Source: Stichopus chloronotus (lineage: Eukaryota; Echinodermata; Holothuroidea; Aspidochirotida; Stichopodidae). Taken from it: a DNA stretch of 64,000 bases. The notes under the pieces are model-generated. The model did no database searches, was not told the DNA's origin, and saw nothing but the letters and a program-made list of their open reading frames with translations. The stretch lies in contig CM037848.1 in assembly GCA_021234535.1 (NCBI GenBank), positions 10,707,944 to 10,771,943 on the forward strand, written 5' to 3'. A program made the translations under genes and the position numbers. Position 1 is the stretch's first letter. Every line of letters begins with the position of its first letter. Positions 39,701-45,615 of the stretch are shown piece after piece.

Positions 39701-39719
39701 GACCTATTCGATACATTAG
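2567..39719 (+). CDS. Gene A: secreted ADAMTS metalloprotease with ADAMTS13-like architecture, exons 2-26, 5' partial
   Basis: Twenty-five exons join in phase, apart from one lesion in exon 17, to about 1,314 residues without the signal peptide; human ADAMTS13 has 1,427. Approximate order, counted from exon 2: propeptide 1-186 with RKRR at 146-149; reprolysin-type protease 205-420 with HETGHTLGLSHD and a following Met-turn (HVM); disintegrin-like 425-505; TSR1 515-565; Cys-rich 565-665 with GCD and [11 protein letters not shown]; spacer 670-800; TSR2-TSR6 801-1085; CUB1 1098-1200; CUB2 1203-1314; stop at 39717-39719. The family cleaves extracellular matrix or plasma proteins after furin activation. 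C-terminal CUB domains are the ADAMTS13 hallmark, though this propeptide is of ordinary length and ADAMTS13 has a short one. Exon 1 is not in the window. Exon 17 carries a TAG and a one-base surplus, so the gene may be a recent pseudogene, a null allele or a sequencing error. Family assignment is firm; orthology to ADAMTS13 is inference. Confidence 0.9.
2732..2811. repeat. (TA)n microsatellite
   Basis: About 40 uninterrupted TA units. It sits directly outside the left arm of the inverted repeat at 2840-3496. Confidence 0.95.
2840..3496 (-). mobile_element. Penelope-like element remnant with GIY-YIG fragment inside an inverted repeat
   Basis: The minus-strand translation of about 3300-2960 gives CNACYIGE, then [10 protein letters not shown], then [18 protein letters not shown]. 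This is the pattern of the GIY-YIG endonuclease domain that ends Penelope-like polymerases. A frame break lies near 3220. The outer parts, about 2840-3020 and 3296-3496, are reverse complements of each other, so the fragment lies between inverted arms. Penelope-like elements are known to carry terminal repeats in direct or inverted orientation. Confidence 0.7.
3496..3703. repeat. (TATG)n followed by (TA)n microsatellite
   Basis: Tetranucleotide ATGT/TATG repeats to about 3632, then pure TA units to 3703. Open frames read across this block (YVCM or YIHT repeats) are artefacts. Confidence 0.97.
4231..4529 (+). CDS. Gene A exon 3 (propeptide)
   Basis: Acceptor ttttcatag, donor atg|gtaagt, entry phase 1, exit phase 0. 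Encodes [14 protein letters not shown] through [20 protein letters not shown], the reprolysin propeptide pattern C-x-Y-x-G followed by S-x-x-x-x-x-x-C-x-G. One codon shorter than gene B exon 3. Confidence 0.93.
4530..5952. other. Gene A intron 3
   Basis: Holds a small cluster of tandem copies of GTCCATTGTA around 4972-5024. Otherwise nothing recognisable. Confidence 0.6.
5953..6148 (+). CDS. Gene A exon 4 (end of propeptide, furin-type site)
   Basis: Acceptor ccgtatag, donor g|gtgagc, entry phase 0, exit phase 1, 196 bp as in gene B. Encodes [16 protein letters not shown], the family's G-L-V...I-x-P-L segment, then [17 protein letters not shown] fits the furin consensus R-x-K/R-R. Confidence 0.9.
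6149..7727. other. Gene A intron 4
   Basis: Contains the 177-bp palindromic element at 6253-6429, imperfect short repeats of GGGAAATTT type at 6835-6905 and a G run near 7330. No gene seen. Confidence 0.6.
6253..6429. mobile_element. Palindromic MITE-like element
   Basis: Nearly the whole segment is one inverted repeat. Arms of about 75 bp begin GTACTCTCTAAATT on the left and end AATTTAGAGTGTAC on the right, around a short centre near 6330-6350. Each arm also contains the smaller palindrome ATGGTCAAAATTGACCAT or a near copy. No coding capacity. The corresponding gene B intron lacks it. Confidence 0.75.
7728..7897 (+). CDS. Gene A exon 5 (start of metalloprotease domain)
   Basis: Acceptor tttttgtag, donor att|gtaagt, entry phase 1, exit phase 0. 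Encodes a linker and then [16 protein letters not shown]...FTIMNI, the first beta strand of a reprolysin domain ([11 protein letters not shown]). Confidence 0.93.
8000..8300 (-). mobile_element. tRNA-derived SINE (Ser/Leu-type head)
   Basis: On the minus strand, 8290-8273 reads TGGCCGAGTGCATAATGG, close to the A box of tRNA-Ser/Leu genes, and 8228-8218 reads GGTTCGATCCC, a perfect B box. The spacing suits a tRNA with a long variable arm. A unique-looking body follows toward 8000. The 5' limit is near 8300; the 3' limit is uncertain. Confidence 0.6.
8350..9700 (+). mobile_element. Degenerate Penelope-like reverse transcriptase remnant
   Basis: Short open stretches encode [17 protein letters not shown] and [20 protein letters not shown], then a [11 protein letters not shown] segment. 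These follow the order of Penelope-like RT motifs: the N-x-F-x-F-N-x-K segment, the F-T-x-E...F/Y-L-D-L-x-I-x-K-G segment and the helix after it. Stops and frame changes separate them. Confidence 0.6.
10151..10240 (+). CDS. Gene A exon 6 (metalloprotease domain)
   Basis: Acceptor tcttatag, donor cca|gtaagt, 90 bp, phase 0 both ends. Encodes [20 protein letters not shown], the family strand V-x-x-x-x-x-x-S-L-x-x-x-L-x-I-x-V-V. Confidence 0.92.
10241..11030. other. Gene A intron 6
   Basis: Nothing recognisable apart from a CT-rich stretch at about 10963-11015 just before the inferred acceptor. Confidence 0.6.
11031..11164 (+). CDS. Gene A exon 7 (metalloprotease domain)
   Basis: Donor gg|gtaaac, phase 0 in, phase 2 out. 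Encodes AYFNITAAS...[13 protein letters not shown] and [12 protein letters not shown], the family pattern F-C-x-W-Q...H-P-x-H-x-D-x-A-I-L-x-T. The acceptor is inferred at cttag|atg, 6 bp upstream of the position used in gene B, because the homologous gene B acceptor tgcag reads tgcaa here. Confidence 0.85.
11460..11615 (+). CDS. Gene A exon 8 (first half of the zinc-binding site)
   Basis: Acceptor aataacag, donor ac|gtaagt, phase 2 in, phase 2 out, 156 bp as in gene B. Ends with IIAHETGHT, the HExxH core: two zinc-binding histidines and the catalytic glutamate. Confidence 0.94.
11616..13489. other. Gene A intron 8
   Basis: 12535-13162 is a dispersed repeat, listed separately. 11640-12530 shows nothing recognised. 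Confidence 0.6.
12535..13162. repeat. Dispersed repeat, copy 1 (second copy at 42336-42890)
   Basis: Shares with 42336-42890 a colinear series of segments: TGACCTTTG, AACATGATTTTT, CATATATTTGAAG, GGGAGACACA, GACGCAAACTTTT, an AC-rich stretch, then AAAGCAACTACAATATCTC. Within copy 1 the segment at about 12549-12682 is itself a diverged copy of 12828-12930. No coding capacity seen. Confidence 0.7.
13490..13615 (+). CDS. Gene A exon 9 (third zinc ligand and Met-turn)
   Basis: Acceptor tgttcag, donor ag|gtaaac, phase 2 both ends. Joined to exon 8 it completes [18 protein letters not shown], so the third zinc histidine and the following Asp are present. DHVMAAVVS supplies the Met-turn methionine, and [13 protein letters not shown] follows as in ADAMTS proteases. 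Confidence 0.93.
13813..13957 (+). CDS. Gene A exon 10 (end of protease, start of disintegrin-like domain)
   Basis: Acceptor tatttcag, donor cac|gtgagt, phase 2 in, phase 0 out. Encodes AVCLNDIPS...[16 protein letters not shown], the C-L-x-D/N...Q-C-x-x-x-x-G pattern at the protease/disintegrin junction. Confidence 0.92.
13958..18624. other. Gene A intron 10
   Basis: 4.7 kb. Holds a short TA-rich pair near 17065-17105 and a direct duplication (about 17432-17620 and 17766-17955). Short open frames at 14211-14491 and 16165-16479 match no family I recognise. Nothing else stands out. Confidence 0.55.
17432..17955. repeat. Diverged direct duplication of about 190 bp
   Basis: Segments starting ACAAAATGTCCCGAACGTC near 17442 and CACAAAATGTCCCGTACATC near 17771 stay alignable for about 190 bp; both contain a TTTTA..TTAGAA..TTC..AT..CATTATCAAATG core and end ACCAATTTGTG or similar. 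The offset is about 330 bp. Confidence 0.65.
18625..18720 (+). CDS. Gene A exon 11 (disintegrin-like domain)
   Basis: Acceptor ccgacag, donor aag|gtaagt, 96 bp, phase 0 both ends, as in gene B. Encodes [17 protein letters not shown] and NGTACGRGK, the ADAMTS pattern C-x-x-L-x-C...C...D/N-G-T-x-C-G-x-G-K. Confidence 0.93.
18969..19178 (+). CDS. Gene A exon 12 (TSR1)
   Basis: Acceptor ttaaacag, donor gag|gttagt, 70 codons. Encodes RCLLGSCVP, then [23 protein letters not shown] is a possible C-mannosylation motif and CSRTCG fits O-fucosylation. Two residues present in gene B between CGGGVRMR and YC are missing, shortening the CGGG-to-C loop. Confidence 0.92.
19179..19639. other. Gene A intron 12
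   Basis: A poly-C run at about 19210-19223; nothing else recognised. Confidence 0.6.
19640..19739 (+). CDS. Gene A exon 13 (start of Cys-rich domain)
   Basis: Acceptor gatgtag, donor g|gtaaga, phase 0 in, phase 1 out. Encodes [15 protein letters not shown], the F-R-x-x-Q-C segment that opens the ADAMTS Cys-rich region. 12 bp shorter than gene B exon 13. Confidence 0.92.
19740..20223. other. Gene A intron 13
   Basis: No feature recognised. A short GT-rich stretch lies near 20110-20180. Confidence 0.6.
20224..20369 (+). CDS. Gene A exon 14 (Cys-rich domain)
   Basis: Acceptor ctaccag, donor gag|gtgata (weak at +4 to +6), phase 1 in, phase 0 out. Encodes [22 protein letters not shown] and RCVSGKCE, i.e. 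C-x-x-x-C...V-x-D-G-T-x-C...C-x-x-G-x-C. Confidence 0.9.
20495..20615 (+). CDS. Gene A exon 15 (end of Cys-rich domain, start of spacer)
   Basis: Acceptor tttttgcag, donor g|gtatga. Encodes [17 protein letters not shown], then [12 protein letters not shown], the family's G-C-D...D-x-C...C-x-G-x-x-S-x-C. It ends FFDGGKYN at the spacer boundary. Confidence 0.93.
20616..21802. other. Gene A intron 15
   Basis: No repeat or gene recognised. Confidence 0.55.
21803..21883 (+). CDS. Gene A exon 16 (spacer)
   Basis: Acceptor atctgcag, donor g|gtaagg, phase 1 both ends. Encodes [20 protein letters not shown], the spacer pattern Y-x-x-x-x-x-x-P-x-G-x-x-x-I-x-I. A short, fast-evolving domain, but the phase joins exons 15 and 17. 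Confidence 0.87.
21985..22240 (-). mobile_element. Penelope-like GIY-YIG endonuclease fragment
   Basis: The minus-strand frame encodes [20 protein letters not shown], then [11 protein letters not shown] and [15 protein letters not shown]. This is the C-x-x-C-x-x-x-Y-I-G-E-T...R...E-H signature of the endonuclease tail of Penelope-like polymerases. Only about 80 codons survive, starting about 100 bp after exon 16. Confidence 0.75.
23150..24250. repeat. Tandem array, about 155-bp monomer, about seven copies
   Basis: Recurring blocks read CTCAAGATATGCTGAAAATA, then CAAATTT(T)GGGGCAAAATTGGC, a T run, CAGCAAATTTCACT, a GTGTTCTCAGGTAAGT-like block and AAGTTAATTGGTCT. Copies begin near 23246, 23401, 23563, 23713, 23865, 24022 and 24176. 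Alternate monomers resemble each other more closely, giving a higher-order period of about 300-310 bp. Confidence 0.85.
27840..29720 (-). mobile_element. Penelope-like element, reverse transcriptase to linker region, degraded
   Basis: Minus-strand open segments come in the order of a Penelope-like polymerase: near 29570-29510 [16 protein letters not shown]; at 29233-28916 [17 protein letters not shown] (RT motif A region); at 28898-28680 [12 protein letters not shown] (catalytic DD) and [10 protein letters not shown]; at 28690-28262 [20 protein letters not shown] and [10 protein letters not shown]; at 28090-28020 a [15 protein letters not shown] segment leading toward the endonuclease. Frame breaks separate them, so the copy is inactive. 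No complete GIY-YIG domain is seen at the left end. Confidence 0.85.
29861..30129 (+). CDS. Gene A exon 17 (spacer) with in-frame stop and +1 frame error
   Basis: Acceptor cttactgcag, donor ga|gtaagt. The first part continues exon 16 in phase ([17 protein letters not shown]). It then meets TAG at 29932-29934, directly before 14 G at 29936-29949. The second part ([20 protein letters not shown]...VTVTVY), in the frame one base later, is the typical spacer end and exits in phase 2, as exon 18 needs. One surplus base (or two missing) between about 29911 and 29950 explains the frame change; if it lies before 29932 it also explains the TAG. May be a real lesion, an allele or a sequence error near the homopolymer. 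Confidence 0.8.
29936..29949 (+). repeat. G14 homopolymer inside coding exon 17
   Basis: Fourteen consecutive G within the spacer exon, read as a Gly run in the downstream frame. Such runs are prone to slippage and miscalls. Confidence 0.9.
30130..31507. other. Gene A intron 17
   Basis: A short inverted pair (AACACTTACTGTTATATAG / AACAGTAAGTGTT) lies near 30208-30241. Nothing else is recognised. Confidence 0.55.
31508..31718 (+). CDS. Gene A exon 18 (TSR2 and start of TSR3)
   Basis: Acceptor cttttaag, donor gaa|gtacgt, phase 2 in, phase 0 out. Encodes [20 protein letters not shown], then a cysteine-spaced body ending CDRGECP, then WVKSPWSE opening the next repeat. CSVSCG fits O-fucosylation. 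This border, just before the first Cys of each TSR, is used for every following repeat. Confidence 0.92.
31864..32028 (+). CDS. Gene A exon 19 (TSR3)
   Basis: Acceptor tccttcag, donor gag|gtacat, 55 codons, phase 0. Encodes [16 protein letters not shown] through RRCSAGEC, then WSVGEWSE. The O-fucosylation position is Glu (CSIEC). Confidence 0.9.
32029..33096. other. Gene A intron 19
   Basis: No repeat family or gene recognised. Confidence 0.5.
33097..33270 (+). CDS. Gene A exon 20 (TSR4)
   Basis: Acceptor cttgtag, donor ctg|gtaaag, 58 codons, phase 0. Encodes [16 protein letters not shown] through SSCERPRC, then WSAGPWSL. The O-fucosylation position is Asp. Confidence 0.9.
33271..35102. other. 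Gene A intron 20
   Basis: 33960-34110 is a short array of GGGAAATTGTCC-like units (about 17 bp). A T-rich run lies near 34629-34640. No gene seen. Confidence 0.55.
35103..35276 (+). CDS. Gene A exon 21 (TSR5)
   Basis: Acceptor ttttgctag, donor gaa|gtaagt, 58 codons, phase 0. Encodes [16 protein letters not shown] through RTCTLDPC, then [15 protein letters not shown] fits O-fucosylation. Confidence 0.92.
35277..35890. other. Gene A intron 21
   Basis: No feature recognised. Confidence 0.5.
35891..36053 (+). CDS. Gene A exon 22 (TSR6 and linker to CUB1)
   Basis: Acceptor cctgtccag, donor g|gttagt, phase 0 in, phase 1 out. Encodes [16 protein letters not shown] through QSCDSGPC, then a short linker. 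Confidence 0.92.
36437..36583 (+). CDS. Gene A exon 23 (first half of CUB1)
   Basis: Acceptor catcaaag, donor g|gttcga (weak; chosen because phase 1 fits exon 24), 147 bp. Encodes [20 protein letters not shown] then [19 protein letters not shown], with the G-x-x-x-x...C...A-P-x-G-x-x-x-x-L-x-x pattern of a CUB N-terminal half. Confidence 0.75.
36584..37691. other. Gene A intron 23
   Basis: No feature recognised. Confidence 0.5.
37692..37862 (+). CDS. Gene A exon 24 (second half of CUB1)
   Basis: Acceptor tcctcctaag, donor c|gtaagg, phase 1 both ends. Encodes [20 protein letters not shown] then [20 protein letters not shown], matching the CUB end L-C-G...G-Y/F-x-x-x-Y. Confidence 0.85.
37863..38651. 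other. Gene A intron 24
   Basis: No feature recognised apart from a CT run just before the exon 25 acceptor (38628-38644). Confidence 0.5.
38652..38836 (+). CDS. Gene A exon 25 (first half of CUB2)
   Basis: Acceptor tcattggag, donor gag|gtagta, phase 1 in, phase 0 out. Encodes [20 protein letters not shown], then [15 protein letters not shown] and CSYDSLE. This is a textbook CUB pattern (G-x-I-x-S-P-x-x-P-x-x-Y-P-x-N-x-x-C...I-x-L-x-F...C-x-Y-D-x-L-E). Confidence 0.94.
38837..39566. other. Gene A intron 25
   Basis: No feature recognised. Confidence 0.5.
39567..39719 (+). CDS. Gene A exon 26 (end of CUB2 and stop codon)
   Basis: Acceptor gtttttcag, phase 0. Encodes [20 protein letters not shown] then [20 protein letters not shown] and stops at TAG 39717-39719. 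The Y-C-G...F-x-T-D...G-F-x-A-x-Y pattern closes the CUB fold. Confidence 0.94.
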   Translation: MIDVFGQTNHKYCGTRNPGSVVSTGNDLMLRFKTDNSLNFSGFNATYSIH

Positions 39720-39914
39720 ATGGCTACAGCTCAACTGGGATAATGAGCGTTTGTGACTGGTGCAGCTCATTATTAGTTAAACTGGGAAAATCAATCATAG
39801 ACGTAATATGAACTTTCAAAGTCCCACATGCAGGATATCAGTTTCTTCGAAGTGCATTTTACCCACATCGTCAGCAATACCAATATCGCTTGGATACCTC
39901 CATGTGTTTATTCA

Positions 39915-39920
39915 AATAAA
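39915..39920 (+). terminator. Candidate polyadenylation signal AATAAA of gene A
   Basis: First AATAAA after the stop, 196 bp downstream. Others lie at 40102-40107 and 40470-40475; which one is used cannot be decided from the sequence. Confidence 0.4.
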
Positions 39921-41633
39921 ACGGTTCTACCGCGAGGAATGAAACCTACCTCCGTAGGAATCGTTTTGACGTGTTAACGTTGTGATGGGTGGGTGTAAGT
40001 TGATCATTAAGTGAAAAACCTATAGCTTGTTTGTCATCGTAACTTCATCAACAATATCTTTGAAAAACTCAGCGGAAGAATTTGGTTCACTTTTGCCACG
40101 AAATAAAGACATTACGAATGGCGTCTTTTCTTTCATGGTCATAAAAAGTTCTAAAATAGTTCAAAGTTGAACATAAGATGCTTTAAACAGAGGTAGAACA
40201 TCTACATTTATTTTATATTTTTAATGCAGTTATGTGTTAGAGAGTGTTTTTGTTACTCTCAGTAGTGACTGATTAATTTTACCAGAGTTGTTAATACCAT
40301 ATTGTAACATATGTTAACTGAAACGTTTTGAGAACGCTGCTCAGGTACTCTGCAGTATTGTTCTAAGTTTCACGGTTGGACACCAGTTGGAACGCCTAAA
40401 AGAACTTGTCGAGGGTGCATGTGGCTCACTCTTTCCTCTCAGTGATGGTTGTTGTGATCAGATCTTCTAAATAAAGGACTCCAACGAAATATTTGAATGT
40501 GATACTTCGAGATTTATTAAGGTTCCTTCACAGACATGTCTTGATATTGAGTAGGTATCTTTGGCAGCCCCTTGTAGAGGGCGCTATGCATAAATGCAGA
40601 TTTTCTCATAATCATTACAATGGTGGATTGAAAACAAATGTCAGGCCGTACGTTCCCATGGCATTTCACCGTACTGGGCTGAGCTTTCAAGCTGCATCAT
40701 GGTTGTATTGGAAAAACTTAACTTACCTCTTTAAGAACCTCTAAGTTAACTTCGTAATCCTTCTGGTGCCACTGCTCGTTATTAACGACTATTATCTTTA
40801 AATGACTTCAAAAAAATTGTTGTATTTCCCATGTAAATAAAAAAGGAATGTCATGAGTGGTATTGAATTTCCTGCCCATCTCAAAAACAGTCTCAGGCAA
40901 TGCAAATCGGAATTGTAGTTGGATATCATTTCTGACATGCCATACTTCATCTCGGGCTTGAAGCCTTGCGGAAAATACCAGCAGTTTTCACTCCCATATG
41001 AACTACTGCCCTTACCATCTACCGCTGCCCGGCAGCTTATACATCTCGACCACCTACCGTTGTTATCCATTGCTAAACACTCCCAGGAGAGCCCAACGGA
41101 ATCGGTCCAGCACTCGAGGTATCCCCGAGCGCTATTTAACTAATTCCGTTTTGTTTAGTAAGGGGACATTGTTCAATGTTACATGTTTTGCATAATATTT
41201 AGTTTGACAAGAGACATATTATATTAATTTCAAAATCGAACGCTCATTCTCCTCTTTAGTGTGTTTTGCCGAAACCTCAAAACTTTCTGTATAACCTTTA
41301 CCTGATCTAAATGTTTGTGTCTGAACTTCGTAAAAATGTATCATCAGTGTTTCGGATGTCCCAGTGTTGCTTCATAGTATTTTTCAAGCCTGATAATATT
41401 CTGGATAATATAACTGGAACCACCTGCCATTTGTTTTACCACAACATAATACCAGTCTTCAGCAATGTACGTGGGTCCACATGGAGATCAGAATGTTCCT
41501 TTCTGAGCACCGTCAGTAAATCACGAAAAGCAGTATGTGAACTTTGTGGCTAACTGCCTAGTGTGACAACACATTAGAATTGGTGAGAGAGCAAACAGAG
41601 TCATGTCTTTTTCCTTTACTTTCTGCGCAAGAG

Positions 41634-41719
41634 CAGATAGATAGGCAGATAGACAGACAGATAGACAGACAGACAGATAGACAGATTGGCAGATAGGCAG
41701 ATGGGCAGATGGACAGATA
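41634..41719. repeat. (CAGA/TAGA)n tetranucleotide repeat
   Basis: Imperfect alternation of CAGA, TAGA and GGCA units for about 85 bp. Confidence 0.9.
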
Positions 41720-42335
41720 CATCCAGTTAATGATTATTTGTTGATACCATCTTGACTGGATGAATAATATATGTAAGATGATGAAAGAAGATGTTCCATG
41801 TACAATATTTACATAGATGGTCCAATGTAAATAATAAAAACCTACAGAAAACTATGAAGAGAAATATTTCAACATGTTTACTTTTGAGTCATTTTGTTTG
41901 TTCAATTCATATTGAACCTATAGTACATCACTTACATTTTGGGGACAAATAGTTCCTTCACGGATGTTTTTGGAACTTACCCCCTTAGGTTGTTAGCCCA
42001 AAAATACATATTGTGTCCCTTAATTCAGTGCTTCCTGGCTTACACATTGGTAAATTATACCAATATTTTTACAGAAGACAATGTTCACTTCAGAAATAAA
42101 TATCTCAGGCATTTGGAAGTTTTAATTGTCCTCGAAATGAATGCTAAGAAGACGGAGGATAACATAAGACATTTCCTTGTCAAAAAAGAGTACCTTGCGT
42201 GGACCAGTTACGGGCGACGTCACCGTAACTGTCTATGTTACTGACTATGCCCTGACTTCACTTTTCACATCCAAATTATATCTGCCCCAACTTCACAACA
42301 AACGAATCTGCTTCGACTTCACGGAAAGGAACAAA

Positions 42336-42890
42336 TTTGACCTTTGAACCCTGAAATTGATATCTGACCTCAAACACATAAAAACATGATTTTTCGATAA
42401 AATCTTGTATATCGGCCATATATTTGAAGGTCCCATGTGAATAACCATTTTGGATTAGCAAAAAAGCAAATTTAAGATTTCCAATTATTTGACCTCTGAC
42501 GGTAAATGTTGACGGGAGACACAGTTTAAGACCATGGGTTACCTATCTACCAACTTTGGCTCTCATCGGCTTTGCGGCATAGAAGGAGTTGCGGACGCAA
42601 ACTTTTTAGATTACAATTTGCTTTCCCACACAAACACATAGACATATGCGCGCATATACACACACAGACACACACATATCTTCAAACATTTTGACCCGTA
42701 CAACAATGGGGTCTCAGGTCACCTTAAGTACCATACCAGATTAGACCCCCCCCCCATATATCAACCGTACATCTCTCAGCTACCATTGCAATCATGGCAA
42801 CTGTTGCTATGATAGCTGATAGAGATATCATACATTTTAGCGTCCCAAAGCAACTACAATATCTCATCCCGTACATTACGTGTATAGGGA
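42336..42890. repeat. Dispersed repeat, copy 2 (first copy at 12535-13162)
   Basis: Colinear with 12681-13162 through several matching blocks, including GGACGCAAACTTTT and CAAAGCAACTACAATATCTC. Same orientation in both places. No coding capacity seen. Confidence 0.7.
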
Positions 42891-44197
42891 TGAGATAATA
42901 AATATGTACCCAAGCAGGGAATAGATAGTTTCAACTAAATATATATTCTCATTAAGACTTTAGGTTCAGAAAGATGCAGATTACAATCTTCAAAATATTT
43001 TTGTAAGATTGAAATGACTATGAGTTTCAATTAACTGAAACTTGACAAGGGTCGAACGATTCGATTTTCAGAGTAAATTTTTATACTTGCATTGATTGAA
43101 TAAATGTTTTAGCTGCATTGTACATGTTGAGCTGGTTAAAAGTGACACCTCTAAACGGGTTTTGTATTAACGTTGTTGTTAGGTTAGCCGTACATGACCA
43201 CAAGGCACAACCATCAAGTCGAGATAAGGCAGAAGTTGTAAAACTAACTCGCAATAAAGCAGTCTCTAATCAGACTCGGACCATAAGGTTAACGATAGAC
43301 AGCATCAAGTCAGATGATTGGCTTCCAACCGCTGAATAAGCAATGTGTAGGTTAAGCGACGACTACGACAGTTGACTAAGTTAGGCTAACGTTGGGCGAA
43401 GACTATATAATAACAATTGACCGGGCGAATGGCATGTAAACAGTGCACTGTCCGGGGGGGGGGGGGCAAGAACTTAAAATCGGTCCCTCACTGACGGTGA
43501 CGGTTCTTAAATGAAAGTTATCGGTGCTAGAATATTCAATAGAAGTATCTCTGGAAATTCACTCGTTCGATGAAAAACACCAAATATAGCAGATTACAGT
43601 CAAAAGAACACACCAGATTCGGAAATGGTTTGTTGTTTACATACATCTTTGGTAGGACTTCGTAGGCCACTTTTGGAATGTCAAAGTGGCAACTTACGGT
43701 ATAATTACGTTTTAGGCATTAACTTTTAGATAGACTAAACAAAGCTCTAGATACTCACATCTAGTCTCTTACCCCCCCCCCCCCCCCGCTCCAACAAACC
43801 AGTATCTAGTAGTTGAAAGGTTTTAAAACTGCAAAAAACATCCAGTGGTATTAACAAAAATATTTAAGGAGAATAGGTTTCCATTCACGAACATACTGAC
43901 AGCACCATTCCCAAGAGTTATCGTACACAACATGCAAATAGCCATTTCCGGCTTTCTATTGGAGGTATCTTTATCCAAATACTTTCTACTACACTCTGGA
44001 CAAAGTGGTGGTGACGCTCCACATAAATAGTCTCCAGACATTTTCCCCAGTTTTTTTTTTTTTTTTTTTTTATAAGTTCAGCGTTTCCCTTCTTCTTAAT
44101 GTCTGGATCCACGCCAGTTACACAAGTAATCAGTCTGTTCATATACTGTATAAACCTGTAAAAGGTTTTACACAAACAGGCTATCTGTCAGTAGCTT

Positions 44198-45615
44198 GTA
44201 GTGAAACATATTTGCTGTATCGTACGCAAAATGTAAAGTACATAAACAAAACTTCGAAATGATAAAAAAAGAAGTGGTCTAGTTCGTGAATGAATTTTGA
44301 CTTTGAAGTCAGACTGTACAGCGTGAATAGAGATATAATTGGGTTCATATACAGTTTACAGATATAAAATCGTCAAAAGGTAAGTCGTACTTCGTACCGA
44401 AGACTATTCTTTTTGTCGTGAATGACATTTCATGTTGGAATTGGAGATTCTTTTAATTTACTTACTGTGGGTAAATTTAAATATTTGCTAGATTTTGAAA
44501 AATGTTAACTGTATGCTATTTTTGATGCTTATTAAATGCTACGTTTAGCGGACAGGGATGATTACTGGTATAATATAAGCTAGTTTGCAGTTTTTGCCAG
44601 AAGAGAAGAGTAGCAATGATATTTTTTTTTCACGTGACCAATGCATAGGCCTAGTATTAAAATCAATGCCGGATAACTCTTAAATGTCAAAGATGCATCT
44701 CTTCAAAGAACAACAATATTAGTCTGGAGAAAACGACAAAAATGTACTTTTGTGAAAGGCTTAAATGTCAAAATACATCCCTTCACAGAAAAGTAATGCA
44801 GAAAACAATATTGGCCTGTAGAAAACAACATTGGTCTTGGGAAAATTGCAGTAAGACATTTTTGTGAGTAGAAAATGAGCAGAAAAATGTTGGAAATAAA
44901 AAAATATTGATTTGAAATGATTTTTAGAAGCTCTTAAACATGGAAATTTTTAGTGAAATATTCTTGCTGTATTGTCCACACAAAGTACAAAAAACTTCTA
45001 AATCATTGATAAAAAAAAATAAGAAATCTGGTTCCAAGAATGATTTGACCATGGATTTAGTTTTTCCAGAGTGAATAGAAATATAGTTCGGTTTATACAC
45101 ATTTGCAGCTATGAAATCGCCAAAGGTAAGTCGTTCTTTGAAGCGTAGAGTAATCTCTTTGTCACGAATGACAGTTTACGTTGGAATTGTTTGCATTTCT
45201 TGAGGGTGGGTAAAGTTGAATAATTTATTTGTTTTGAATGTTTAATATTACATACCGTGAGCAAATAACAATTTAAAGGGATTTCCTTTGTTCCTTTTGT
45301 TTCCTCAAAATGCTATTTTTAGGTTTAGTTAGCGGTTATAATTGCTCGTGAAATGTAAGTTTGTTTGCAGTTTTTGCGAGAAGAGATAAGTTGCAATGAT
45401 ACGTTTTACTTGACCAAAGCATAATATTAAAATCGATCCCGGTGACTCATAAATGTCAAAGATGCATCCCTTTAAAAGAAAAACAGTACAGGAAACAACG
45501 GTGGTCTGGGCAAATGACGATAAGGTATTTTTGCGAAAGACTTAAATGTCAAAATACATCCCTTCACAGAAAAACAACTCAGAAAACAATATTGGCTTGT
45601 ATGAAACAATTTCTG
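44198..45615. repeat. Tandem duplication of a 0.65-kb non-coding block
   Basis: 44198-44860 and 44951-45615 align in order at an offset of about 770 bp. Examples are AAATGTCAAAGATGCATC at about 44682 and 45451, and ACATCCCTTCACAGAAAA at about 44775 and 45554. Both halves contain an AGGTAAGTCGT and a GTTGGAATTG block. Confidence 0.8.

Noticed and set aside
41311..41553. 80-codon + strand open frame in the intergenic region
   Set aside because: Starts without a convincing context and shows no signal peptide or domain; length is within chance for AT-rich DNA.
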